64,000 nucleotides of DNA from Streptomyces sp. NBRC 109706 (GTDB taxonomy: Bacteria > Actinomycetota > Actinomycetes > Streptomycetales > Streptomycetaceae). Positions 18,274 through 26,575 of the stretch are shown one piece after another. A program made the position numbers and the translations under genes. How positions within the stretch are numbered: the stretch's first letter is position 1; each line of letters begins with the position of its first letter. The stretch lies in contig NZ_BBOM01000012.1 in NCBI RefSeq assembly GCF_000974485.1, positions 62,001-126,000 of the forward strand, given 5' to 3'. The notes beneath the pieces were generated by a model. It was not told the origin of the DNA and searched no databases. It worked only from the letters and a program-made list of their open reading frames with translations.

Positions 18274-18334
18274 CCGAACCGCACCAGCTGATCGAGACGG
18301 GAAACGGCGCCCCGGGCTTCGGTGGTCCGGCGCG

Positions 18335-19624
18335 CTAGGAGGTGAGCTCCACCCAGGCCCTGGGCCGCAGCGGGAGCCCGGCCGCGCCGCTGTCCGGGGT
18401 GCGCACGGCGAGCACCTGGTTGACGCCGATCCGGCCACGCTCGAACTGCAGCGCGGAGGCCGCCATATAGAGCCGCCAGATCCGGGCCCGGCCCGGGCTG
18501 GTGAGGCGCACCGCCTGCGTCCAGCCCTGCTCCAGGTTGCGCACCCAGCGGCGCAGCGTCAACGCGTAGTGCTCGCGCAGCGATTCGACGTCGCGCACCT
18601 CAAGGCCGGCCCGCTCCAGCTGGGCCACCGTGCGGCCGACGGGCGCCAACTCGCCGTCGGGGAACACATAGGCGTCGATAAAGGGGTCGATCCGGTAGGA
18701 CGACTCGTCGCCGAGCGGGCGACGCGCGATCTGGTGGTTGAGCAGCCGCCCGCCGGGCCGCAGCAGCCGGAACAGCCGCTCGGCGTAGTCCTGGTAGCGG
18801 GCCGCGCCCACATGCTCGGCCATCCCGACCGAGGCGATGGCGTCGAACGGCCCGTCCGTCACCTGGCGGTAGTCCTGCACCCGGATCTCCACCCGGTCGG
18901 TCAGGTCCTCCTTGGCCACCCGCTCCCTGGCGTACTCGGCCTGCTCGACGGAGAGGGTCACCCCGACCGCGCGCACCCCGTGGTGCTGGGCGGCGTGCAA
19001 CACCAACGAGCCCCAGCCGCAGCCCACGTCGAGCAGCCGCTGGCCGGGACGGAGGCCCAGCTTGCGGCAGATCAGGTCGAGCTTCGCGGCCTGGGCGTCC
19101 TGCAGATCGGCGGTTTCGGGACCCCAGACGGCGCAGGAGTAGACCATGGAGGGGCCGAGCACCAGCTCGTAGAAGTCGTTGCCCACGTCGTAGTGGTGGC
19201 TGATGGCCCGACGGTCGCGGCGCTGGGTGTGGGCCCGGCCCGACCGGCGGCGGTCCTCCTCGCGCGGCGGGCGCACCGGAAGGGGCAGCGGGCCGGCGAG
19301 CGACAGCGCCTCGGGGAGCGCGGACAACAGCCTGGTGCGGGGCACCGACTCGCCGTCGGCGCGGTCCCAGACGACATCGGCCAGCACGCTCAGCGCCTGG
19401 TAGAGGTCGCCGTCGACATCGATCTCGCCGGCCACCCAGGCACGGGCCAGGCCGAGTTCACCGGGTCGGTAGAGCAGCCGCCGCAGCGCGCGACGGCTGC
19501 GCACCACCAGGACGGGTCCTCCGCTGGGGCCGGCCTCGCTGCCGTCCCAGGCCCGCAGGCGCAGCGGAGGGGGAGAGCCGAGCACATTTTCGGTCAGAGC
19601 GGCGAGCCGGGGAGCGACACCCAT
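18335..19624 (-). CDS. cfa: Cyclopropane-fatty-acyl-phospholipid synthase family methyltransferase
   Basis: A 429-residue SAM-dependent enzyme that adds a methylene bridge to unsaturated fatty acyl chains of membrane phospholipids. It has a CFA-type N-terminal part (about 1-140), then ISHHYDVGNDFYELVLG, the SAM motif LLDVGCGWGSLVLHAA, and SVGMAEHVG, where the glutamate of the bicarbonate/active site region is expected. The C-terminal RRWVRNLE segment also fits. ATG 19624 has GGAGG 8 nt upstream. It is convergent with the ABC ATPase and downstream of ndh on the same strand, separated by a terminator hairpin. Confidence 0.93.
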   Translation of the reverse strand: MGVAPRLAALTENVLGSPPPLRLRAWDGSEAGPSGGPVLVVRSRRALRRLLYRPGELGLARAWVAGEIDVDGDLYQALSVLADVVWDRADGESVPRTRLLSALPEALSLAGPLPLPVRPPREEDRRRSGRAHTQRRDRRAISHHYDVGNDFYELVLGPSMVYSCAVWGPETADLQDAQAAKLDLICRKLGLRPGQRLLDVGCGWGSLVLHAAQHHGVRAVGVTLSVEQAEYARERVAKEDLTDRVEIRVQDYRQVTDGPFDAIASVGMAEHVGAARYQDYAERLFRLLRPGGRLLNHQIARRPLGDESSYRIDPFIDAYVFPDGELAPVGRTVAQLERAGLEVRDVESLREHYALTLRRWVRNLEQGWTQAVRLTSPGRARIWRLYMAASALQFERGRIGVNQVLAVRTPDSGAAGLPLRPRAWVELTS

Positions 19625-19777
19625 GAGCCAAACCTCCACAGATCGGACAAATTGCCCAGGATTACCTTGGCGTCTCGATAGCCGTGAACGTCGCCGATCC
19701 GCCGTCGATTCCGGGGATTTCGCCCGCAACGGACCCGCATTGGGCCGCCCGGCCCTATGGGCACCCCCGACACGCCG

Positions 19778-19818
19778 CCGGGGCGGACGGACGCCTCTCG
19801 GTCGTCCGTCCGCCCCGG
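19778..19818 (-). terminator. Terminator hairpin downstream of ndh
   Basis: Perfect 16-bp stem (19778-19793 with 19803-19818) and 9-nt loop, 30 nt after the ndh stop and upstream of cfa. Confidence 0.8.
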
Positions 19819-19847
19819 GGTCGGGCTACGGGTGATGCGCTCGGGGG

Positions 19848-21263
19848 TCAGCCCGCCTTGGCGGTGGACTTCTCCTTGACCCGCCCAGCCCCGTCGCTCT
19901 CGCGCCGCTCGACGGGACGAGCCGCCGGCACCGGGGCCGCCGCCTCGTGGAACTCCTCGCGCGGGTGCTCCATGGCGCCCAGCGAGACGACCTCACGCTT
20001 GAGGAAGAGGCCCAGCGTCCAGTCGGCGAAGACCCGGATCTTGCGGTTCCAGGTGGGCACCGCCATGCCGTGGTAGCCACGGTGCAGATACCAGCCGAGC
20101 CGGCCACGGAAGCGGAACGAGAGCGGGCCGAGCTTGATCATGGCCACGCCCTTGCGCAGGCCGAGACCGGCGACCGCGCCCATGCTGGCGTGCTTGTACT
20201 CCTGCTGCGGGAAGCCGCGCAGCCCGGAGATCACGTTGTCCCCGAGCACCTTGGCCTGCCGCAGGGCGTGCTGGGCGTTCGGCGGGCACCAGGCGTTCTC
20301 GACGCCGGCCGCGCGCGAGGCCAGGTCCGGCACCTGGGCGTTGTCGCCGGCCGACCAGATGTGGGTGGTGCCCTTCACCTGGAGGGTGGGCTCGGTGTCC
20401 ACATGGCCGCGCGGGCCCAGCGGGAGGCCGAACTCGGCCAGCGCCGGGTTGGGCTTGACGCCGGCCGTCCAGACCAGGGTGTTGGAGTCCACCTCGGTGC
20501 CGTCGCTCAGCACCACATGGCCGTCCACGCAGGAGGTGAGCGAGGTCTTCAGATGCACCTCGATGCCGCGCTGCTTCAGGTGCTCAAGGCCCCACTCGCC
20601 GAGCTTGGGCCCGACCTCGGGAAGGATCCGGTCCGCCACGTCGACCAGCAGGAAACGCAGATCGGCCGGCTTGATGCTCGGGTAGTAGCGGGTGGCGTCC
20701 CTGGCCAGGTCCTCGACCTCGCCGATGGTCTCGGCGCCGGCGAAGCCGCCGCCGACGAAGACGAAGGTCAGCGCCTTGCGGCGGATCTCCTCGTCGGTGG
20801 TGGAGTCGGCCTTGTCCATCTGCTCCAGCACATGGTTGCGCAGACCGATCGCCTCCTCCACCCCCTTCATGCCGATGCCCTGCTCGGCGAGCCCGGGGAT
20901 CGGGAAGGTGCGGGAGACGGCGCCGAGCGCCACCACCAGATAGTCAAAGGGAACCTCGTACGCCGAACCGACGTGCGGCGCCACGGTGGCGACCTGTCGG
21001 TCCTGGTCGATGGAGGTGACACGGCCGGTGAGAACCTCGGCCTTCGGCAGCACCCGACGCAGAGGCACCACGACGTGCCGCGGGGAGATGCTGCCAGCCG
21101 CGGCCTCGGGGAGGAAGGGCTGGTAGGTCATGTACGAGCGAGGATCGACGACGGTGACGGTGGCCTCGCCGTAGCGCATCTTCTTCAGGATGCGACGGGC
21201 CGCGTACAGGCCGACGTAACCCCCGCCTACGACGAGGATGCGCGGACGCTCCGTGGTGCTCAT
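19848..21263 (-). CDS. ndh: Type II NADH dehydrogenase (NADH:quinone oxidoreductase, non-proton-pumping)
   Basis: A 471-residue FAD flavoprotein on the inner face of the membrane that passes electrons from NADH to menaquinone. The FAD dinucleotide fold is ILVVGGGYVGLYAARR (about 8-23), the NADH fold is FVFVGGGFAGAETIGEV, and the second FAD motif is HIWSAGDNAQVPD. A C-terminal amphipathic region (about 370-420) should anchor it to the membrane; the last 45 residues are low-complexity. ATG 21263 gives the normal family start. The long upstream region (21264-21664) holds a Rex-like operator at 21582-21597, fitting redox control. Confidence 0.93.
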   Translation of the reverse strand: MSTTERPRILVVGGGYVGLYAARRILKKMRYGEATVTVVDPRSYMTYQPFLPEAAAGSISPRHVVVPLRRVLPKAEVLTGRVTSIDQDRQVATVAPHVGSAYEVPFDYLVVALGAVSRTFPIPGLAEQGIGMKGVEEAIGLRNHVLEQMDKADSTTDEEIRRKALTFVFVGGGFAGAETIGEVEDLARDATRYYPSIKPADLRFLLVDVADRILPEVGPKLGEWGLEHLKQRGIEVHLKTSLTSCVDGHVVLSDGTEVDSNTLVWTAGVKPNPALAEFGLPLGPRGHVDTEPTLQVKGTTHIWSAGDNAQVPDLASRAAGVENAWCPPNAQHALRQAKVLGDNVISGLRGFPQQEYKHASMGAVAGLGLRKGVAMIKLGPLSFRFRGRLGWYLHRGYHGMAVPTWNRKIRVFADWTLGLFLKREVVSLGAMEHPREEFHEAAAPVPAARPVERRESDGAGRVKEKSTAKAG

Positions 21264-21664
21264 GCCATCGAGTATCCACCCACCCCAGGGGGGTGGCTCG
21301 TGAGGGGCTTCACAAGCAGTAGGGCACTTTCTGCTATAGTTCGCGCCCACATTTTTCCGCGCCCCCCGCCGAACCGGCCGAAAACCGCCGCCCACCCGCC
21401 GGAACCAACCACCTCACAAGGGAACGTTCCAGGTGGAGAGGGCTCCCGACGCGGAGGGCCGACGGCGGCCCGGCGCCCGTCCCATCGGGCTCCCGACCCG
21501 TCCCGTCGTGGCCCGCGCGGCGGGCCACGCGGCCCCATCCCCCTTTCGGGGCCCCTTCGGGGCGCTCCGGCGAGCCTTCCATGTGAATTACTTCACGAAC
21601 TTTTCGGCGGGCCCTCGCCGGCCGGCCCCCGGAGGGGCGATCGACCGGCCGAGCACCGGGGAAA
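21264..21664. other. 401-bp ndh upstream region with AT-rich patches and a hairpin
   Basis: No gene is supported here. It holds the Rex-like site (21582-21597), a perfect 9-bp hairpin at 21507-21529 (cgtggcccg/cgggccacg, 5-nt loop), repeated cccctttcgggg/ccccttcgggg blocks near 21539-21564, and an AT-rich patch with ctatagtt near 21332-21340. If ndh is transcribed from the Rex site, the mRNA leader would be close to 300 nt and include the hairpin. Confidence 0.5.
21582..21597 (-). promoter_or_regulatory. Rex-like redox operator upstream of ndh
   Basis: TGTGAATTACTTCACG differs from a perfect TGTGAA-N4-TTCACA Rex operator at only the last base. Rex is the actinobacterial NADH/NAD+ sensor, and ndh is a plausible target. 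The site lies about 320 bp upstream of the ndh start and 68 bp downstream of the ppx stop. Confidence 0.6.
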
Positions 21665-22627
21665 TCAGCGGCTGACGGTCTCCCAGAGGATGCCGTCGAG
21701 GATGTCGTGCTCGGAGACCGTGACCCGCTCCACGCCCGCCCGTTCCATGATCCGCAGCAGCACCAGCGCACCGGCCCCGATCACGTCGATCCGGCCCGGA
21801 TGCATCGCGGGCACCCGCGCGCGCTCGGCATGGGTGGCCGCCAGCAGCCACTCCGTGACGGATCTGACCCGGTCGAGTTCGAGCACCGTGTGGTGGATGG
21901 CCGCGCTGTCGTATCCGGGCAGCTCAAGGGCTATGGCAGCGACCGTCGTCACCGATCCCGCGATCCCGACCAGGGTGCCGGCGCGCTCCAACGGAACGTG
22001 CTCGGCGGCGAGTTCGAGCGCGGCGTCGATATCGGCCACCATCGCCGCCCGGTCGGCGGCGCTCGGCGGATCGGCCACCGCGCCTTCGGCGGACGTCAGA
22101 TGACGTTCCGTCAACCGCACACAGCCGATGTCCACGCTGCGGGCCGCCTCGACCCTGGCGCCGCCCAGCACGAACTCGGTGGATCCGCCGCCGATGTCCA
22201 CCACCAGAAAGGGACCGGCCACCTCGGGACGGCCGGCCAGCTCCTTGGTGGCGCCGGTGAACGAGAGCGCCGCCTCCTCGTCCCCGGTGATCACCTCGGG
22301 CACCACGCCCAGGATCTCCTTGACGCCGCGCACGAACTCGTCGCGGTTCTCCGCGTCCCTGGAGGCCGAGGTGGCCACGAAACGCAGCCGGTCGGGCGTG
22401 ACCCCGTGCGCTTCGATCGCCTCCGCGTACCGCCGGCAGGCGGCGAAGGTGCGCTCCAGCGCCTCGGGCGCCAGCCTGCCGGTGCGGTCGACCCCCTGCC
22501 CGAGCCGGACGATCTCCATCCGCCGGTCGCGGTCGACCAGTTCGCCCGTGTCCGGGTCGGCGTCCGCGATCAGCAGCCTGATCGAGTTGGTGCCGCAGTC
22601 GACTGCGGCGGCGGTCTGGACGGTCAT
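21665..22627 (-). CDS. ppx: Ppx/GppA family exopolyphosphatase
   Basis: A 320-residue member of the actin-like ASKHA superfamily that releases phosphate from polyphosphate or converts pppGpp to ppGpp. Motifs: VDCGTNSIRLLIAD (phosphate 1), TSASRDAENRDEF, ITGDEEAALSFTGA, VVDIGGGSTEFV (phosphate 2) and VGIAGSVTTVAAI (adenosine region). It is the short, one-module form common in actinobacteria. The start overlaps the stop of the DUF501 gene by 4 bp, so the two are translationally coupled in an operon with the FtsB-like gene upstream. Confidence 0.93.
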   Translation of the reverse strand: MTVQTAAAVDCGTNSIRLLIADADPDTGELVDRDRRMEIVRLGQGVDRTGRLAPEALERTFAACRRYAEAIEAHGVTPDRLRFVATSASRDAENRDEFVRGVKEILGVVPEVITGDEEAALSFTGATKELAGRPEVAGPFLVVDIGGGSTEFVLGGARVEAARSVDIGCVRLTERHLTSAEGAVADPPSAADRAAMVADIDAALELAAEHVPLERAGTLVGIAGSVTTVAAIALELPGYDSAAIHHTVLELDRVRSVTEWLLAATHAERARVPAMHPGRIDVIGAGALVLLRIMERAGVERVTVSEHDILDGILWETVSR

Positions 22628-23166
22628 GCGTGCTCTCCTCGCACCGGTTCCTCGCTGGCGTTCGCCCCGGGCCTACCCGGCTCGGTACCCACACAACGTC
22701 CCGCGCGCCACCACTCGGGCAGCATGGCCAGCGCCTCGTCGCCCAGCGGGTTGACGCCGGGACCGGCCACCAGCGCGTGCGCCACCAGCACATGCAGGCA
22801 CTTGACCCGATCCGGCATCCCGCCGGCGCTCGGGAAACCGGCCAGCACCTCGATCGCGTCCCGGCGGGCCAGATAGTCCTCATGGGCCTTGCGGTAGGCC
22901 GCCGCCAGCTCGGGATCCGTGGCCAGCCGCGCGGTCATCTCCCGCATCACGCCGTTGGCCTCCAGGGTCCCGATGGCGGAGGCGGCGCGCGGGCAGGTCA
23001 GGTAGTAGACGGTGGGGAACGGGGAGCCGTCCGGCAGCCGGGGCGCCGTCTCCACCACGTCGGGGCTGCCGCAGGGACAGCGGTGGGCGACCGCGCGCAG
23101 CCCGCGCGGGGGCCGGCCGAGCTGTTCCTCGATCGCCAGGACGTCGGTCGGACTGGGGGTTTCCAC
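22624..23166 (-). CDS. DUF501 domain protein
   Basis: A 180-residue soluble protein of the DUF501 family, found in actinobacteria between the septum gene and ppx. It contains VAHRCPCGSPDVVETAPRL and PTVYYLTCPRAASAIG, with conserved cysteines that may bind metal, and GMPDRVKCLHVLVAHALV with a further conserved Cys/His pair. GTG 23166 follows AAAGAGAG. It overlaps ppx by 4 bp. The biochemical role is unknown; its fixed position suggests a link to division or polyphosphate metabolism. Confidence 0.88.
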   Translation of the reverse strand: METPSPTDVLAIEEQLGRPPRGLRAVAHRCPCGSPDVVETAPRLPDGSPFPTVYYLTCPRAASAIGTLEANGVMREMTARLATDPELAAAYRKAHEDYLARRDAIEVLAGFPSAGGMPDRVKCLHVLVAHALVAGPGVNPLGDEALAMLPEWWRAGRCVGTEPGRPGANASEEPVRGEHA

Positions 23167-23229
23167 GGAAGAACTCTCTTTACGGACTCTGTGAAACGTC
23201 AACGGGCAACGGGGGCGCACCCCCACGGC

Positions 23230-23736
23230 TCACCTGGGCCGGTCGGCCCGGTCGATGCCGTCCCAGAGATTCTGGTGCCACGGGCGGGGCGCCGACGACC
23301 CGCGGGTGCGCAGTCGTTCGTCGGACTCGCCGGCGGACGCGTCCGGCAGCAGATAGCCGATCTCGCCGGGGCGCACATAGCGCAGCCGCTCCCTGGCCTG
23401 ACGCTCCACATAGGCGTCGTCCTGCCAGCGGGCCTTGGCGTCCCGCAGCTCCTCGACCTGGGCCGCCGCCTCCTCGGCCTGCCGCCGCTGGTCGGCGATC
23501 TCCGAACGCTGCTGCACGTACTGCCGCAGCGGATAGGCGAGCGCCACGACCAGCGAGCAGACCACCAGCGCCAGCAGCGCGGCCCGGCCGGTGAGCCGGC
23601 TGCGCCGGGGCGGGCCGCCGGGCCGTCTCGGCCCGGAGAGGCGACGGCTCTGCGCCCGGTAGACCCGGGCGGCGGCCTGCTCGCCCAGGGCCCTCAGCCG
23701 AGTGGCGGTGGAGAACCGGTCCCGCTGCGCGGCCAC
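23230..23736 (-). CDS. FtsB/DivIC-type septum formation initiator
   Basis: A 168-residue bitopic membrane protein: a basic cytoplasmic N-terminus (about 1-50), one transmembrane helix (about 51-70, ALLALVVCSLVVALAYPL), a coiled coil (about 73-112, rich in Gln/Glu/Ala) and an extracytoplasmic tail with RERLRYVRPGEIGYLLPD, the usual FtsB/DivIC end. It should join FtsL and FtsQ in the divisome. The start is GTG 23736 with GGGAGG 4 nt upstream; an ATG overlapping it is out of frame. It lies between eno and the DUF501/ppx pair. Confidence 0.88.
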   Translation of the reverse strand: MAAQRDRFSTATRLRALGEQAAARVYRAQSRRLSGPRRPGGPPRRSRLTGRAALLALVVCSLVVALAYPLRQYVQQRSEIADQRRQAEEAAAQVEELRDAKARWQDDAYVERQARERLRYVRPGEIGYLLPDASAGESDERLRTRGSSAPRPWHQNLWDGIDRADRPR

Positions 23737-23774
23737 ATCGCCTCCCTCTCACCCTCTGACGGGCTGCCACGACA

Positions 23775-23810
23775 CGTCCCCGCCACCGTACGGGACGGAT
23801 GGCGGGGACG
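23775..23810 (-). terminator. Hairpin downstream of eno
   Basis: 11-bp perfect stem (23775-23785 with 23800-23810) and a 14-nt loop, about 80 nt after the eno stop and before the FtsB-like gene. Confidence 0.55.
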
Positions 23811-23891
23811 GGGTCAGGTGGCCGACCGAGGCGCGCGGAAGTCCACCCGAGCAGGAGCCCGGGGCCTTCTCGCACGTCGCGGTGGCCTGCC

Positions 23892-25172
23892 TCAGCCGCG
23901 GAAGCGCGGGAAGGCGGCGCGGCCGGCGTAGACCGCGGCGTCGTCCAGGATCTCCTCGATGCGCAGCAGCTGGTTGTACTTGGCGACGCGCTCGGAGCGG
24001 GCCGGGGCGCCGGTCTTGATCTGGCCGCAGTTGGTGGCGACGGCGAGGTCGGCGATGGTGACGTCCTCCGTCTCGCCGGAGCGGTGCGACATCATGCACT
24101 TGAAGCCGTTGCGCTGGGCCAGCTCCATGGCGTCCAGCGTCTCGGTGAGCGAACCGATCTGGTTGACCTTCACCAGCAGCGCGTTGGCGGCGTTGGTGTC
24201 GATGCCGCGCTGCAGCCGCTCCGGGTTGGTGACGAACAGGTCGTCGCCGACGATCTGGACCTTCTCGCCGAGCCGGCCGGTCAGCGTCTGCCAGCCCTCC
24301 CAGTCCTCCTCGGCCAGCGGGTCCTCGATGGAGACCAGCGGGTAGGCGTCGACCAGCTCCTCGTAGTAGTTGGTCAGCTCCTCGGCGCTGAGCTTCCTGC
24401 CCTCCAGCGTGTAGGCGCCGTCCGAGTACAGCTCGGTGGCGGCGACGTCCAGGGCCAGCGCGATGTCCTGTCCCGGGGTGTAGCCGGCCTTCTGGATGGC
24501 CTCGACGATCAGGTCGAGCGCCTCGCGGTTGGAGGAGAGGTTCGGCGCGAAGCCGCCCTCGTCGCCCAGACCGGTGCCGAGGCCGCGCTCCTTGAGCACC
24601 TTCTTGAGCGTGTGGTACGTCTCGGCGCCCCAGCGGACGGCCTCGGAGAAGGACTCGGCGCCGATCGGCGCGATCATGAACTCCTGGATGTCCACGTTGG
24701 AGTCGGCGTGCGCGCCGCCGTTCAGGATGTTCATCATCGGCACCGGCAGCAGGTGCGCGTTGGGGCCGCCGAGGTAGCGGAAGAGCAGCAGGTCGCGGGA
24801 TTCGGAGGCGGCGTGTGCCACGGCCAGCGAGACGCCGAGGATGGCGTTGGCACCGAGCGAGGACTTGTCGGGCGTCGCGTCCAGATCGAACATCGCCTGG
24901 TCGATCAGCCGCTGCTCGGTGGCGTCGTAGCCGACCAGCTCCGGGCCGATCTGCTCGATGACGGCGAGCACCGCCTTCTCCACGCCCTTGCCGAGGTAGC
25001 GCCCGGCGTCACCGTCGCGCAGTTCGAGTGCCTCGAAGGCGCCGGTGGAGGCGCCGGACGGCACGGCGGCGCGGCCGGTGGAACCGTCGTCGAGGCCAAC
25101 CTCGACCTCGACCGTGGGGTTGCCTCGCGAGTCCAGGATCTCGCGGGCTACGACGACGTCGATGGACGGCAC
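23892..25172 (-). CDS. eno: Enolase (phosphopyruvate hydratase)
   Basis: A 426-residue glycolytic enzyme interconverting 2-phosphoglycerate and phosphoenolpyruvate with two Mg2+ ions. Landmarks: REILDSRGNPTVEVEV, the mobile loop PSGASTGAFEALELRD, GDEGGFAPNL, the metal ligands in LALDVAATELY, SIEDPLAEEDWEGW and VGDDLFVTN, the signature LLVKVNQIGSLTET with the catalytic lysine, and MMSHRSGETED. GTG 25172 has AAGGAG 6 nt upstream. It has its own upstream region behind the rpf terminator. Confidence 0.97.
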   Translation of the reverse strand: MPSIDVVVAREILDSRGNPTVEVEVGLDDGSTGRAAVPSGASTGAFEALELRDGDAGRYLGKGVEKAVLAVIEQIGPELVGYDATEQRLIDQAMFDLDATPDKSSLGANAILGVSLAVAHAASESRDLLLFRYLGGPNAHLLPVPMMNILNGGAHADSNVDIQEFMIAPIGAESFSEAVRWGAETYHTLKKVLKERGLGTGLGDEGGFAPNLSSNREALDLIVEAIQKAGYTPGQDIALALDVAATELYSDGAYTLEGRKLSAEELTNYYEELVDAYPLVSIEDPLAEEDWEGWQTLTGRLGEKVQIVGDDLFVTNPERLQRGIDTNAANALLVKVNQIGSLTETLDAMELAQRNGFKCMMSHRSGETEDVTIADLAVATNCGQIKTGAPARSERVAKYNQLLRIEEILDDAAVYAGRAAFPRFRG

Positions 25173-25359
25173 GAGGTTCTCCTTTGGTCAGAGTGACGTG
25201 ACTGTGTCGGTGACTGTCTCTACAACCCCCTGAGCCTAACCGGCTCCCGGCCCTGCCCCATCCGCCAGCGCGCCCCAATCGCCGTTGGGCACCACAAACT
25301 CGCAGTTCAGCGTGGGCTGGTGAGCGGGAAAGCTTTTTGTTTAACCACTGAAGAAAAGC

Positions 25360-25405
25360 GGGTGCCCGGCCGGTGAACGGATCGTCCCGCACCGGCCGGG
25401 CACCC
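25360..25405 (-). terminator. Intrinsic terminator of the first rpf gene
   Basis: Perfect 16-bp stem (25360-25375 with 25390-25405) with a 14-nt loop, 23 nt after the rpf stop. On the minus strand it is followed by CTTTTCTT, a classic T-run that is rare in this genome, and an AT-rich stretch to about 25331. Confidence 0.9.
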
Positions 25406-25427
25406 TTCGGTGTCGCGCGCCCTCGGA

Positions 25428-26084
25428 TCAGACCGCGAGCTTCTGACCCGGCAGGATCAGGTTGGGGTCCTCGCCGACGACGTCCACGTTGTCGGCCCAG
25501 ATCTGCCGCCAGGTGGTGTCGTGCTCGGCGGCGATCGCGGAGAGCGTGTCGCCCTTCACCACGGTGTAGGTCGCGCCGTCCGTCGCGCGCGGCGCCGCCT
25601 CGGGGGCCGGCGCCGGCTCGGGCTCGGGCTCGGGCTCGGGGGCGGCCTCCGGCTCGGGGGCCGGCGCCGACTGCTCGCCGCCGGTGCCGAGTTCGGGGGC
25701 GGGGCCGCCGGCGCTGAGCCCGGCCTGGGCGCCGCAGGTCGGCCAGGCGCCGGGGCCCTGCATGGCCAGCAGCTGCTCGGCGGCGGCGATCTGCTGCTCC
25801 TTGGACGCCTGGTCGGCGCGCGCGGCGTACTGGGTGCCGCCGGCCGCCTCCCAGCTGGACTGGGAGAACTGCAGGCCGCCGTAGTAGCCGTTGCCGGTGT
25901 TGATGGACCAGTTGCCGCCGGACTCGCACTGGGCGACGGCGTCCCAGGTGTCGACGGAGGCGGCCGAGGCGCCGGTGGCGCCGATCAGGGGCAGCGCGAC
26001 GGCGGCGCCGGTGACGCCGGCGGCCGTGGCTATGCGGGTGGGGGTGCTGGGACGGCGGTGCCGACCCTTGCCGGAGAACAGCAT
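25428..26084 (-). CDS. Secreted resuscitation-promoting factor (Rpf domain + LysM)
   Basis: A 218-residue secreted muralytic protein. A signal peptide ends near Ala42 (GATGASA-ASVD). The Rpf/lysozyme-like domain (about 43-118) contains DTWDAVAQCESGGNWS with the catalytic Glu at about 54 and NGYYGGLQFSQSSWEAAGG. A linker of Pro-Glu and Pro-Ala repeats (about 130-165) leads to one LysM peptidoglycan-binding domain (about 170-218, YTVVKGDTLSAIA). It cleaves cell-wall glycan during spore germination and growth restart. GAAGGAA precedes the ATG. The long leader (26085-26391) carries a ydaO-type c-di-AMP riboswitch, and a strong terminator follows. Confidence 0.93.
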   Translation of the reverse strand: MLFSGKGRHRRPSTPTRIATAAGVTGAAVALPLIGATGASAASVDTWDAVAQCESGGNWSINTGNGYYGGLQFSQSSWEAAGGTQYAARADQASKEQQIAAAEQLLAMQGPGAWPTCGAQAGLSAGGPAPELGTGGEQSAPAPEPEAAPEPEPEPEPAPAPEAAPRATDGATYTVVKGDTLSAIAAEHDTTWRQIWADNVDVVGEDPNLILPGQKLAV

Positions 26085-26159
26085 GGACGTTCCTTCTCAC
26101 CGGACGCCTGCGAGGTCAGCTGTCGGGTTCGGGACTGGTGAGTGGCCCGGCCGGTGGGG

Positions 26160-26335
26160 CGGTTGACGCCGCCCTTCGGCTTCACCCCGGGCCGCCCCGG
26201 CACAACGGTCGTTCCGGGTCGGCGAACACGAGCGGCCATGGGCGGCCGTGGTCGTGGTGGGTCCCCCGCTCCTGTCTGCGGTGGTGCGCGATGTGGTCCC
26301 CGGGTCGGCGACAGGATTTGGCGTAACGTCCCGGG
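26160..26335 (-). promoter_or_regulatory. ydaO/yuaA-type c-di-AMP riboswitch in the leader of the first rpf gene
   Basis: On the minus strand the leader contains conserved ydaO blocks in order: ACGCCAAATCCTGTCGCCGA, then GACAGGAGCGGGGGACCCAC, then GGGGTGAAGCCGAAGGGCGG. CCTGTC and GACAGG pair as a conserved helix, and GACG near the 5' end can pair with CGTC near the 3' end (P1). Riboswitches of this class are known upstream of Streptomyces rpf genes; binding of c-di-AMP lowers expression. Edges are approximate. Confidence 0.85.
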
Positions 26336-26361
26336 CGCCCGGCGGAAAACCGGGCGAGGGG

Positions 26362-26391
26362 ACACTAAACACACCTCAACTAACGATTCAA
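26362..26391 (-). promoter_or_regulatory. Promoter of the riboswitch-rpf transcript
   Basis: On the minus strand, TTGAAT (26391-26386) and TAGTGT (26367-26362) are 18 nt apart, in an AT-richer patch just upstream of the riboswitch. Confidence 0.6.
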
Positions 26392-26575
26392 GAACGATGA
26401 AGATCGCCAGATCGACCCAACTTGACCGATTTTGACCAAGGAACGCCGTCTTATCGCAGGTCAACCGCTCGACGGGTCGGGACGGAGCATCGGACAAGCC
26501 CTACCGAAAGGGAGAGGAGCGTCACATCCGCGACACCCCCGAAAGGGCCGCGAAGTATCCCCGGACGGACCGGGC

